DNA of 64,000 nt, from NCBI GenBank assembly GCA_024228935.1, contig JAAESX010000192.1, positions 1 through 64,000 on the forward strand, in the 5' to 3' direction. The position numbers and the translations under genes are program-made. The notes under the pieces were generated by a model that did not search any database, had not been told where the DNA came from, and saw only the letters and a list, made by a program, of their open reading frames with translations. Source of the stretch: Pseudomonadota bacterium (GTDB lineage: Bacteria; Myxococcota_A; UBA796; CAJQPC01). Of this stretch, positions 17,220 to 25,339 are shown piece by piece (positions within the stretch are counted from its first letter, which is position 1; the number at the start of each line of letters is the position of its first letter).

Positions 17220-18945
17220 GCTCACCTCGCTGGCGTACTCGCTCCCGCCGGGCCTGATCCTCGTCTTCGGCGCGATCGCCGTCCCATTCCTGAGCGGCGC
17301 CGCCAAGAAGGCGTGGATGCTGCTGCTGCCCTTGCTCGGGCTGGCGCAGATCTGGCTGTTGCCGCTGGATTACGGCGTCGAGCTCGACGCCTTCGGGTAC
17401 GTCCTCGAGGTCGTGCGGGTCGACAAGCTCTCGCGCATCTTCGGCACGGTCTTCCACCTGGCCGCGTTCCTGAGCGTCCTGTTCGCCCTGCGCGTGAAGG
17501 ACGACCTGCAGCACGTCACCGCCATCGCGTACGCGGGCGGCGCCATCGGCGCGGTGTTCGCCGGCGACCTGATCACGCTGTTCGTGTACTGGGAGCTCAC
17601 GGCGGTCACGTCGGTCTTCCTGGTCTGGGCCTCGCGCACCGAGCGCAGCTACAAGACCGGCATGCGGTACCTGGTCATCCAGGTGCTCTCCGGCGTGTTG
17701 CTGCTCGCCGGCACACTGCTGCACTACGCGGACACGGGCAGCCTGGCGTTCGACAACCTGGGCCTCGTCTCGACCGGAACCGGGCTCATCCTGCTGGCCT
17801 TCGGCATCAAGTCGGCGTTCCCGTTCCTGCACAACTGGCTGCAGGACGCCTACCCGGAGTCCACGCCGACCGGCACCGTCTGGCTGTCGGCGTTCTCGAC
17901 GAAGCTGGCCATCTACGCGCTGGCCCGGGGCTACGCCGGGACCGAGATCCTCATCCCGATCGGCGCGGCGATGACGGCCTTCCCGGTCTTCTTCGCGGTC
18001 ATCGAGAACGACCTTCGCAAGGTGCTCGCCTACTCGCTGAACAACCAGCTGGGCTTCATGGTCGTCGGCGTCGGGATCGGCACCGAGCTGGCCATCAACG
18101 GCGCCGCCGCCCACGCCTTCGCCCACATCGTCTACAAGGGCCTGCTCTTCATGAGCATGGGCGCGGTCATGCAGGCGGTCGGGACCACCAAGGCGAGCGA
18201 GCTCGGCGGGCTGTGGCGGAAGATGCCGTTCACCGCGACCTTCTGCATCATCGGTGGCATGGCCATCTCGGCGTTCCCGCTGTTCTCCGGGTTCGTGACC
18301 AAGTCGATGATCCTCACGGCGGCGGCCGAGGAGCACCACACCGTGGCGTTCTTCGTGCTGCTGTTCGCCAGCGCGGGTGTGCTCGACCACTCCGGCATCA
18401 AGGTGCCGTACTTCGCCTTCTTCGCGCATGAGTCGAAGAACCCGGCGGTGCAGGCGGTCAAGGGCGAGGCCCCCCTGAACATGCTGCTGGCCATGGCCAT
18501 CGCGGCGTTCCTGTGCATCGCCATCGGCGTGTTCCCGTCGCCGCTGTACGACCTGCTGCCGTACCCCGTGGCGTGGACGGCGTACGACATGACCCACGTC
18601 GTCACGCAGCTCCAGCTGCTGCTGTTCGCCATCCTGGCCTTCGTCTTCCTGAACAAGGTGGGCTGGTACCCGGACGAGAAGCGGGCCACGATCCTGGACA
18701 CCGACTGGGTCTACCGGAAGGCGGCGCCTGTGGTGGTGCTCGGGGTCGGCCGGTTCGCGCAGCGCGTCATCGACAGCACCAAGTCGGCGATCTTCAGCGG
18801 GACGGACAAGGCGCTGGCGCAGGTCGCGCGGGCGTTCTCTCCCGGCACCCGCTCGCTGGGCGAGCCCTGGCCGAGCGGAACGACCGCGGCCTGGGCGGCG
18901 GTGATCCTCGCGGTGACGCTGCTCGTGGCGTACTTCGCTCACTAG
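17212..18945 (+). CDS. Third Mrp D-type proton-translocating subunit
   Basis: 577 residues, longer than the other two because of a C-terminal extension (about 490-577) ending in one extra helix. NuoL/M/N features: LFVYWELTAVTSVFLVW (helix-5 Glu), IKSAFPFLHNWLQDAYPEST and SAFSTKLAIYALARG. It overlaps the previous gene by 8 bp and closes the operon. Three such subunits suggest three separate proton paths in one complex. Confidence 0.9.
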   Translation: MGELTSLAYSLPPGLILVFGAIAVPFLSGAAKKAWMLLLPLLGLAQIWLLPLDYGVELDAFGYVLEVVRVDKLSRIFGTVFHLAAFLSVLFALRVKDDLQHVTAIAYAGGAIGAVFAGDLITLFVYWELTAVTSVFLVWASRTERSYKTGMRYLVIQVLSGVLLLAGTLLHYADTGSLAFDNLGLVSTGTGLILLAFGIKSAFPFLHNWLQDAYPESTPTGTVWLSAFSTKLAIYALARGYAGTEILIPIGAAMTAFPVFFAVIENDLRKVLAYSLNNQLGFMVVGVGIGTELAINGAAAHAFAHIVYKGLLFMSMGAVMQAVGTTKASELGGLWRKMPFTATFCIIGGMAISAFPLFSGFVTKSMILTAAAEEHHTVAFFVLLFASAGVLDHSGIKVPYFAFFAHESKNPAVQAVKGEAPLNMLLAMAIAAFLCIAIGVFPSPLYDLLPYPVAWTAYDMTHVVTQLQLLLFAILAFVFLNKVGWYPDEKRATILDTDWVYRKAAPVVVLGVGRFAQRVIDSTKSAIFSGTDKALAQVARAFSPGTRSLGEPWPSGTTAAWAAVILAVTLLVAYFAH

Positions 18946-18961
18946 GCAGGGAACCAGCAGG

Positions 18962-19765
18962 TCAGCCCTGGCCGAGCTCCTCGGCCACCCGCCGGACACG
19001 ACCCAGCTCCAGCGGCGCCCGGACGTCTCCGTCCTTGTGCAGCCAGGTGCCCACGATGGCTCCATCCGCCACCCGGCCGACCTTGCGCGCCGTGTCTCCC
19101 GTGACCCCGCTCCCGACCCAGATGGTGGCCTCGGGCACGGCGTCTCGCATCGCACGCACCTCGGCCAGATCCGTCGGCTGACCGGTGCCCGAGCCGCTGG
19201 CGACCAGCACCGAGGCGCCGGCACGACGGAACGTGTCCCGAGCGATCTGTGCCAGGTCGACGGGCCCGAGCGGGCTGGCGTGCTTCACGAGCACATCGGC
19301 GACGATCGCCGCTTCCGTGGCCGCCTGGCGCCGGTAGGTCAGCACCTCGCGCGCCTTGCCTTCGATGAGGCCCTGGTCGGTCACCATGACGCCGACGAGC
19401 ACGTTCACGCGGACGAACGCTCCGCCCGCGGCGGCCACCGCGCCGAGCGAGCTGAGGCCGTCGTTGCGCAGGGCGTTGACCCCGACCACGAGCTGATCGC
19501 CGAAGCGCACGCGCACCTCGCGCGCCACGATGGCGAGCATGGCGGTCACGTGGGGCTCGACGTGGTCCTTCGAGAACGGCGCGTCCCCCATGTTCTCGAC
19601 GATGACGCCGCGCGCACCGCCTTCGGCCAGGACCTCGGCGTCCCGCAGGGCACCGCTGAGGATGGCGTCGAAGCCAGGCCCGGGTCGTGGGCTGCCCGGC
19701 AGCGGCGGGAGGTGGAGCACGCCGGTCAGCGCGCGTCGATCGAGGAGGGGCTTGAAGCTCTGCAC
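18962..19765 (-). CDS. BtpA/SgcQ-family protein
   Basis: 267 residues, a TIM-barrel-like fold. Clear family features: GVLHLPPLPGSPRPGPGF at the start, GGARGVIVENMGDAPFSKDH, and near the end VASGSGTGQPTDLAEV with WVGSGVTGDTARKV. BtpA is needed for photosystem I stability in cyanobacteria, but most bacterial members have an unknown, probably enzymatic, role. No photosynthesis genes are present. It lies 41 bp after the next gene on the same strand. Confidence 0.85.
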   Translation of the reverse strand: MQSFKPLLDRRALTGVLHLPPLPGSPRPGPGFDAILSGALRDAEVLAEGGARGVIVENMGDAPFSKDHVEPHVTAMLAIVAREVRVRFGDQLVVGVNALRNDGLSSLGAVAAAGGAFVRVNVLVGVMVTDQGLIEGKAREVLTYRRQAATEAAIVADVLVKHASPLGPVDLAQIARDTFRRAGASVLVASGSGTGQPTDLAEVRAMRDAVPEATIWVGSGVTGDTARKVGRVADGAIVGTWLHKDGDVRAPLELGRVRRVAEELGQG

Positions 19766-19806
19766 GGCCGCAGCCTACCGCCAGCGTCGGCCCAGGAGCT
19801 CGGGGA

Positions 19807-20604
19807 CTAGCTGAACAGCCCGAGCTGCCGGCGCGCCTCGGAGAGCTCCGGCGCCGCCTTGGGGGCACGAACAGGCCGGGCGTACCGGGCGCCGGGGCGG
19901 ACGACCGCCACGGAGTCGAACGGGAGCCGCCCGAGGACCGCCTGCGCCGTGTCGCGGGACTCGGCCCGGACCGCCTTGACCGCGATGCCGAGCGTCTGAC
20001 GAAGCTCTGCCACCAGACTTCCGAGAACGTCCAGCGGAGCGTTCTCGAACAGATCCGCCGGGGCGATCCGCGCCTCGTCACGACCCGTCATGCGGAACCC
20101 GCGCAGACGCTGACGCAGACGCTGGATCTCGAGATCGCCGAGCGCACGCTCGAACCCGAGGTGGATGTGCGGCCCGTCCGCGATGCGGCTCGGGTCCTGG
20201 AACAGCAGCTGGGCCTGGGGCTGGGCGTCGTTGAACGGCAGCACCTGGGCCGAGGCCCGCGGGTTGCGCCGCACACGCAGCGTCACCCGTCCGGCCACGT
20301 GCCAGCGGCCGTTGAGCGCGACCGGGACCTTGCCCGGCTCGCTGACCAGCCCGTCCTTCGTCATGCGGCCGAGCATGGGGCGGCCGTGCCGTTGGGGAAC
20401 GAGCATGACCAGATCGCCCGCGGACACGCCGCCGTGATCGACGAGCAACAGATCGCCGGGCTCGAAGTGCAGCTCGGCGGCGGCGCCTTCGCTCGTCACC
20501 CGGAAGACCGGAGCTCCGAACCAGGCGGAGATCCGGGCCTCCGCGGCCTCGAACCTGGGGATTCGCAGGGGTGCGGTGGTCATGGAGTTTCGGAGTGCCA
20601 GCAT
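19807..20604 (-). CDS. Protein with S24/LexA-like region and C-terminal sliding-clamp-binding motif
   Basis: 265 residues (or 258 from ATG 20583). Residues about 45-110 resemble the beta-rich part of S24/LexA/UmuD peptidases (PGDLLLVDHGGVSAGDLVML), but neither the catalytic GxSM serine nor the general-base Lys is visible, so it should not be an active protease. The middle is basic and uncharacterised. The last residues QLGLFS match the beta-clamp-binding consensus QL(S/D)LF. The combination hints at a DNA-repair or translesion-synthesis accessory protein; this is inference. It is divergent from the pentapeptide gene. Confidence 0.6.
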   Translation of the reverse strand: MLALRNSMTTAPLRIPRFEAAEARISAWFGAPVFRVTSEGAAAELHFEPGDLLLVDHGGVSAGDLVMLVPQRHGRPMLGRMTKDGLVSEPGKVPVALNGRWHVAGRVTLRVRRNPRASAQVLPFNDAQPQAQLLFQDPSRIADGPHIHLGFERALGDLEIQRLRQRLRGFRMTGRDEARIAPADLFENAPLDVLGSLVAELRQTLGIAVKAVRAESRDTAQAVLGRLPFDSVAVVRPGARYARPVRAPKAAPELSEARRQLGLFS

Positions 20605-20680
20605 GGGTTTGCCCGTGCTCGAGGTTCAACTTACCTGAACATCTAAGCACGCCGGAAGCCAAAAACTGTCCGGGCTCAAA

Positions 20681-21925
20681 ATGACGATAGAATTCGACAC
20701 CTTGAGCATCCCCTCCACAACGCATCGCTTGCTCGGCTGGCTGCACCCCGAGTGGGATCTCCGTGTCGGTCCCGGGCGCGGGCCCGTCGTTCGGAAGCGC
20801 GGCGAGCACGGCGTGACGCTCGCGCACGAGGCGCGCAGCGGCCGCATCGCCGGTGGCGCTCCGATCCAGGAGGCCATCCGCTGCGGCTACGACGGCGCCC
20901 ACATCGACAAGCCGCTGCTGGTCGGCACCTGCTCGCTGACGAGCCTTCGAGGAGCGCGGCTCACGGCGCCACAGGCCCAGCCGGGTGCTCGCGCGACCAG
21001 CACCGATCTGACCGGAGCGACGATCGAGCGGGCGGCGCTCGGGGACCTGGTCGCGGTGAGCTGCTCGTTCTCCGAGGCCATCATCGACGGCGAGCTGGGC
21101 GAGCTCGAGCTCTGCGACTTCCGCCACGCCCGCCTCACCGGAGTGACGCTTCGCTCCGCTCGGGCCTGTGACTTCACCGCGGCCTCGCTCCAGGGCTGCA
21201 AGCTGGCGGGGGCCGACCTGCGAGGCGCCCGCTTCGCGCGGGCCGACCTGCGGGACTGCGACCTTGCGGGCGCCAACGTCCAGGACGCCGACTTCGCCGC
21301 CGCGACCGGCCTCTCCGGGGCCCAGAAGAAGGACCTGGTGGCCCGCGGTGCCCGCCTGCGCGGCGCGGCCGTCGTCGCCCTGGTCCGGCGCTTCCGTCCG
21401 GCCGGAGAACCCGTCCAGCTCCACCGGCTCGCGTCGGTCGTGCAGTACGGCGGGGCCGCGCTCGCCGGGGTGATCTGCCTCGGCGCCGCCGCCCTGGCCG
21501 TCCGCCCTCCTCCAGCACCGGAGACCTCGGTCATCCCGCCCGCGCTCGAGCGCAGCGTCGGCGCCGACGAGCGCGCCGCCACCCAGCAGAGCCTGCGTCG
21601 CCTGCGCGAGGCATTGGCCCAGGCGAACGCCACGATGATGGCGAACGGCGCCTCGCAGATGATGTGGCCGACCGAGATCGACATCCAGGAGAACCGCTAC
21701 GACACCGACGGCGAAGGTCCGGGGGAACACTTCTCGGTGCTGGTCGACGGCGGACTGCCGAAGAACCACCTGACCGCCAGCCAGGGCGGCGTTCTGCCCT
21801 ACTGCAACGACGTGCCGACGCAGGAGACGCTGCAGGGAGTCGACACGGACTGGCACTACTGCGACACGTCCGGGCGCGTCTTCGCCAGCGCGGGGTTCAC
21901 CGAGGAGCCGACGCTCAACTGGTGA
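20681..21925 (+). CDS. Pentapeptide-repeat membrane protein with pilin-like C-terminus
   Basis: 414 residues. A cytoplasmic N-terminal domain is followed by pentapeptide repeats (about 90-215; for example AGADLRGARFARADLRDCDL), which form a right-handed quadrilateral helix. Then come one membrane helix (about 248-268) and an extracytoplasmic domain (about 280-414) that reads like the globular part of type II pseudopilins (FSVLVDGGLPKNHL, then DWHYCDTSGRVFASAG). It has no prepilin leader. No function known. It converges on a lipoprotein gene with a 3-bp gap. Confidence 0.7.
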   Translation: MTIEFDTLSIPSTTHRLLGWLHPEWDLRVGPGRGPVVRKRGEHGVTLAHEARSGRIAGGAPIQEAIRCGYDGAHIDKPLLVGTCSLTSLRGARLTAPQAQPGARATSTDLTGATIERAALGDLVAVSCSFSEAIIDGELGELELCDFRHARLTGVTLRSARACDFTAASLQGCKLAGADLRGARFARADLRDCDLAGANVQDADFAAATGLSGAQKKDLVARGARLRGAAVVALVRRFRPAGEPVQLHRLASVVQYGGAALAGVICLGAAALAVRPPPAPETSVIPPALERSVGADERAATQQSLRRLREALAQANATMMANGASQMMWPTEIDIQENRYDTDGEGPGEHFSVLVDGGLPKNHLTASQGGVLPYCNDVPTQETLQGVDTDWHYCDTSGRVFASAGFTEEPTLNW

Positions 21926-21928
21926 CCG

Positions 21929-22615
21929 CTACTCCTCGGGCGGCAGCTCGAACAGGTAGAACGCCGTCACCAGGTAGAGCCCGTCAGGCATCGGCCCGGC
22001 CTCCACGGCAGCGGTCTCGCCCAGGCGGTCACCCTCGGTGCCCGCGTAGCCATAGGCGTAGGTCGTCTGGTCGACGCCGTCTCCGACCGGGGCGTCGAAG
22101 CTCGCGTAGCTCCCGTACAGCGAGTCCTTCACGTCCCCGAGCCCGTGCTGGTCGACGCCCGCGACCACCTGCGGGTACAGCTCGCCGAGGCCGAACCGAA
22201 GCGACGACGGCAGCCGCTCGGCGCCCGCACACGAACCGCTCGCCGGCTCGATCACGACGTCCCACCAGTGGAAGACGAGGGGATCCGGGACGTCACGGGG
22301 CTGCATCGCGAGCACCTCGAAGGCGTCCGTGCACAGCGTGCCCTCGCCGACCTCGTCGGCCAGGAAGCGGATGTTGATCGTCGCCACAGAGGCGGACCCG
22401 TCGATCAGCTCGATCTCGCCGTCCAGCGCGAACCAGGCGGCGTCGGCGAGCAGCTCGCCAGAGTCGTCAGTGTCTGGACCGGTGTCCTCTGTCGGGTCGC
22501 CGGTCGCGGAGTCGAGACGGGCGTTCGACAACCCATCGGCAGAGCACGCGACGAAGCCGCCAGCGAGCACCACCGCGAGCCAACGCCCGTCCATGAACGT
22601 CTTCATGCGCTTCAT
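21929..22615 (-). CDS. Secreted lipoprotein, function unknown
   Basis: 228 residues with a conventional lipoprotein signal: basic n-region (MKRMKTFMDGR), hydrophobic core and lipobox FVAC at about residue 24. It is followed by an acidic Thr/Asp linker (DPTEDTGPDTDDSG) and a globular domain (about 55-228) with two Cys pairs possible. The start may be either Met of the first five residues. No family recognised. Confidence 0.7.
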   Translation of the reverse strand: MKRMKTFMDGRWLAVVLAGGFVACSADGLSNARLDSATGDPTEDTGPDTDDSGELLADAAWFALDGEIELIDGSASVATINIRFLADEVGEGTLCTDAFEVLAMQPRDVPDPLVFHWWDVVIEPASGSCAGAERLPSSLRFGLGELYPQVVAGVDQHGLGDVKDSLYGSYASFDAPVGDGVDQTTYAYGYAGTEGDRLGETAAVEAGPMPDGLYLVTAFYLFELPPEE

Positions 22616-22672
22616 CCTGCGCTCCGAGCGCCCTGCCTGATCTGGAGACTAACCGCGCCGAAGCCGGAGTCG

Positions 22673-23206
22673 CTACTCACCCAGATCCCAGGCGTATGCG
22701 GGCCACAGCGTGTAGACCTGCCCGTCGACCCAGCCGTCCTCGACCTCGCGGTCGTAGTCCAGGTCGTCGGCGTAGGCCCAGCCGTGTGACTCGGCCGCCA
22801 CCCCGTCGAAGCTCAGGTACCAGCCCAGGCTGTCGCCCGGGTGCGGGTCGTCGTCGGCCAGGTCCTCCGCCACCGAGCCGATGCCGATGACCGCCAGCCC
22901 GCCGTACGCCGGCTCGGCGCCGACCGTCCCCAGGCAATCCGACTCCAGGTCCTCGGTCTCGATGGCGTAGGTGGCCTGACAGTCCGCGCAGCCGTCTATG
23001 GGGTCGACGAGGTCACCCGTGATCGACTGCAGCAGCGTGCAGGAGTGGTAGGCCTCGTCGTACTTCTTGTCCCAGCCTTCGCTGTAGAAGACCCAGACGT
23101 GCTGGCCCTCGACGCCGAACGCGTCCACGGTGACCGTGGCGTAGTCGACCGCCCAGACGACGTCGCCGCCGGGATCGGGAGCACAGGCCAGGAGAGTTAG
23201 GAGCAC
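22673..23206 (-). CDS. Secreted lipoprotein with ultra-short signal, function unknown
   Basis: 177 residues from GTG 23206, reading MLLTLLAC with Cys at position 8 and no basic residue before it. The mature part is acidic and Trp/Tyr-rich, with several Cys (SCTLLQS, GCADCQ, DCLG) suggesting disulfides. No family recognised. Same strand as the previous lipoprotein gene but 57 bp apart. Confidence 0.65.
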   Translation of the reverse strand: MLLTLLACAPDPGGDVVWAVDYATVTVDAFGVEGQHVWVFYSEGWDKKYDEAYHSCTLLQSITGDLVDPIDGCADCQATYAIETEDLESDCLGTVGAEPAYGGLAVIGIGSVAEDLADDDPHPGDSLGWYLSFDGVAAESHGWAYADDLDYDREVEDGWVDGQVYTLWPAYAWDLGE

Positions 23207-23254
23207 ACTGAAGCGTATCCGATTGTCCCGGCCAAGGGTTGCAACAGGGCGTGG

Positions 23255-24061
23255 GTGGCGCTACCCAATCCTCAGGACGCACAAACACACAAGGGGGGCA
23301 ACAGGCTCGTTGCGCTAGTACTTTCTTCGAATCCTGCAGTCGCAACGTGCCCAAGTAGCGTGACCATCGCGGGGGAAGGCACATTCGACTTCAGCGATGA
23401 CGATTGCGATCCCGGGGGCACTGATGTTTGCTCCGACGTGCCCCCGGGGCCACAGGAGATTGATCACTACGTCTCATGCGACCTCGCAGGCGAATCCAAC
23501 TGGGCTTCCTACCTATTCGGCGAGTCTCCCAGTTCGAGCTGGCAGTTCTACGGAATCAACGCCGACAACGATGAATTCTGCTGCGAGATTACTCCCACCG
23601 GACTCACCTATACCGTCGAGCTTTTTGGTGACGAGAATGCGAACACGATCCACCTGTCCAATGGGGACTTCGGCGACATCGGAAAGCCTGGTTCCATTGA
23701 GGTCTTCGGTGGCGACGGTGATGACCGGGTCGAAGGCACCACGCACTCCGGCGCGACCCAAAAATACCGCGGCGAAGGCGACGACGACACCATCTTCCTG
23801 AAGAGTGGAGCAACGGCATACGGAGGGAGTGGCTACGACGACTTCGTCGGTTCGGCCGACGCGGACGTGATGTACGGCGGTGGGGGTGTTGATCGGATGT
23901 GTGGGGAGGGAGGCAATGACTCGCTGAACGGCGGCAACGACAACGATGAACTCGTTGGCGGCGCGGGAGTCGATGCGCTGAACGGAGGGGCTGGGACCGA
24001 CGGATGCGAGGGCGAAACAGAGGTCTTTTGCGAAGACCCTCCGGACGACATCTGCGGTTAG
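23255..24061 (+). CDS. RTX-like (hemolysin-type) calcium-binding repeat protein
   Basis: About 268 residues from GTG 23255. The C-terminal half (about 150-255) carries glycine/aspartate nonapeptide-like repeats (GGDGDDRVEG, GGSGYDDFVG, GGNDNDELVGGAGVDALNGG), which form calcium-binding beta-rolls in secreted proteins. The N-terminal half has several Cys. No good signal peptide is visible (only LVALVLSSNPAVATC), so the 5' end may be degraded or the true start missed. Base composition is clearly lower in GC than neighbours. Confidence 0.7.
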   Translation: MALPNPQDAQTHKGGNRLVALVLSSNPAVATCPSSVTIAGEGTFDFSDDDCDPGGTDVCSDVPPGPQEIDHYVSCDLAGESNWASYLFGESPSSSWQFYGINADNDEFCCEITPTGLTYTVELFGDENANTIHLSNGDFGDIGKPGSIEVFGGDGDDRVEGTTHSGATQKYRGEGDDDTIFLKSGATAYGGSGYDDFVGSADADVMYGGGGVDRMCGEGGNDSLNGGNDNDELVGGAGVDALNGGAGTDGCEGETEVFCEDPPDDICG

Positions 24062-24449
24062 TCCAACGAGCTGGGAGGCGCCTCGCGTGGTTTGACCGTC
24101 GGGCGGCGACGCAGCGCTTGCCCCGGCCGCGTGCGGCGTGAGCCCCAGGACGCGACACTGCCGGACGAAGCTCGCTGGTGTTGTACGCCTGTCGGCCGGG
24201 ACGGTGGCCGATCGGCGGCTCTCCACCAAGGCCAATCGCGGGCTGTGCCGGTGCTCTCGTTCCCGACGATGGTGCGGCGTGTGTGAGATCTTGGACTCGC
24301 GACCCTTTCGGTACAGTCAGTTGTAGAGGTCCGACTTCGATTCGCGCGGCGCGGTCAGCTCCATCTCGCCACGACAACATCACAGCAGGCTTCGGGTCGC
24401 GGTCCATCTCCGCCGTCGGCCGTGAGCGGCTATTCGATCCTCCTGAACA
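24062..24449. other. 388-bp gene-free stretch in lower-GC DNA
   Basis: Short frames exist on both strands but none has a recognisable product, a good start or a codon pattern like the surrounding genes. No inverted terminal repeats or integrase remnants were seen. Confidence 0.5.
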
Positions 24450-25268
24450 TCACCTTCTCAGGACGGAGTCAACGTCGAAGCCGTAATAATAGTAGGTCTC
24501 AACGGCGGCGCGCTCGGGCATCCCTTCAACCACTGAAACGTAGGACACGAGCCCAGACTCCCCGAACACGAGGGACATCTCCTCATCGACGCGATCGAAG
24601 TATCCGTATCCCATTTCCTCCGTCGTCCGAACGGTTCCGCCCGTGGTTCGTTCCAGCACAGACCAGTAGACTCCGAAAGCGTACGGCTCGTAGTCACTCC
24701 ATGCCATCCCAGCATTGGTATAGGCGGACTCCAAGTCGGCAGCCATACCGGCCGACAGCGGAGCCCACCCGAAGCCGAAGTCGAGCGCCTCGAGGGCCTC
24801 GGTCGGCGCGCCGTCCGCCCACTGACCGCTCGGAAAGTTGTCGCAGTCGTTCCGTACGGCATCCGGGTTGTGTTCGAACGTGACGTTGAACCCCTGCCAC
24901 AGCGTTTCGACCCCGAGGTCCGTCGTCTCGCGCTCCACCATCCGCGCAGACCACTCGCATACAAACTGGTCCGGCTGATCGTCTCGATAGCGCTCGTCGT
25001 AGATTCGCACGACCGCGTACGGAGCGATCTCCGTCCCCTCGACGAAGTACGGGACCAGGTGCTCGCCGTCGTAGCCGGTGTGCATCTCGACGGTGAAGAG
25101 CCACGGGTCGAACAGGTCGGAGTCGACGTCCGTGTCGGCGTCGACGTCGGTGTCCGAGTCCCCCTCGGAGCAGCCCAGGCCGGTCGCCGTGTCGCACTCG
25201 GGCGTGCCCTGGCCGATGCACGCGGTGCCCAGCAGGAGGCCCAGGGGCAGAGGTCGCTTCACATCCAT
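24450..25268 (-). CDS. Secreted lipoprotein with acidic linker, function unknown
   Basis: 272 residues from ATG 25268. Standard lipoprotein signal MDVKRPLPLGLLLGTAC with Cys at about 17, then a Cys-containing segment and a run of Asp/Thr/Val (DSDTDVDADTDVDSDL), typical of myxobacterial surface lipoproteins. The rest is an uncharacterised domain. The 3' half is lower in GC than the 5' half, matching the adjacent anomalous segment. An upstream in-frame start at 25337 would destroy the signal peptide. Confidence 0.7.
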   Translation of the reverse strand: MDVKRPLPLGLLLGTACIGQGTPECDTATGLGCSEGDSDTDVDADTDVDSDLFDPWLFTVEMHTGYDGEHLVPYFVEGTEIAPYAVVRIYDERYRDDQPDQFVCEWSARMVERETTDLGVETLWQGFNVTFEHNPDAVRNDCDNFPSGQWADGAPTEALEALDFGFGWAPLSAGMAADLESAYTNAGMAWSDYEPYAFGVYWSVLERTTGGTVRTTEEMGYGYFDRVDEEMSLVFGESGLVSYVSVVEGMPERAAVETYYYYGFDVDSVLRR

Positions 25269-25339
25269 CGTCGCGCTCCGTGCCCTCGAGATTCCAACGT
25301 AGCTGTGGGGTTCCGCGGGACGCAAGTCAACGGCCACCC

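Noticed and set aside
24062..24449. Possible transposase remnant
   Set aside because: Basic short frames only; no conserved DDE or recombinase motif and no terminal repeats.
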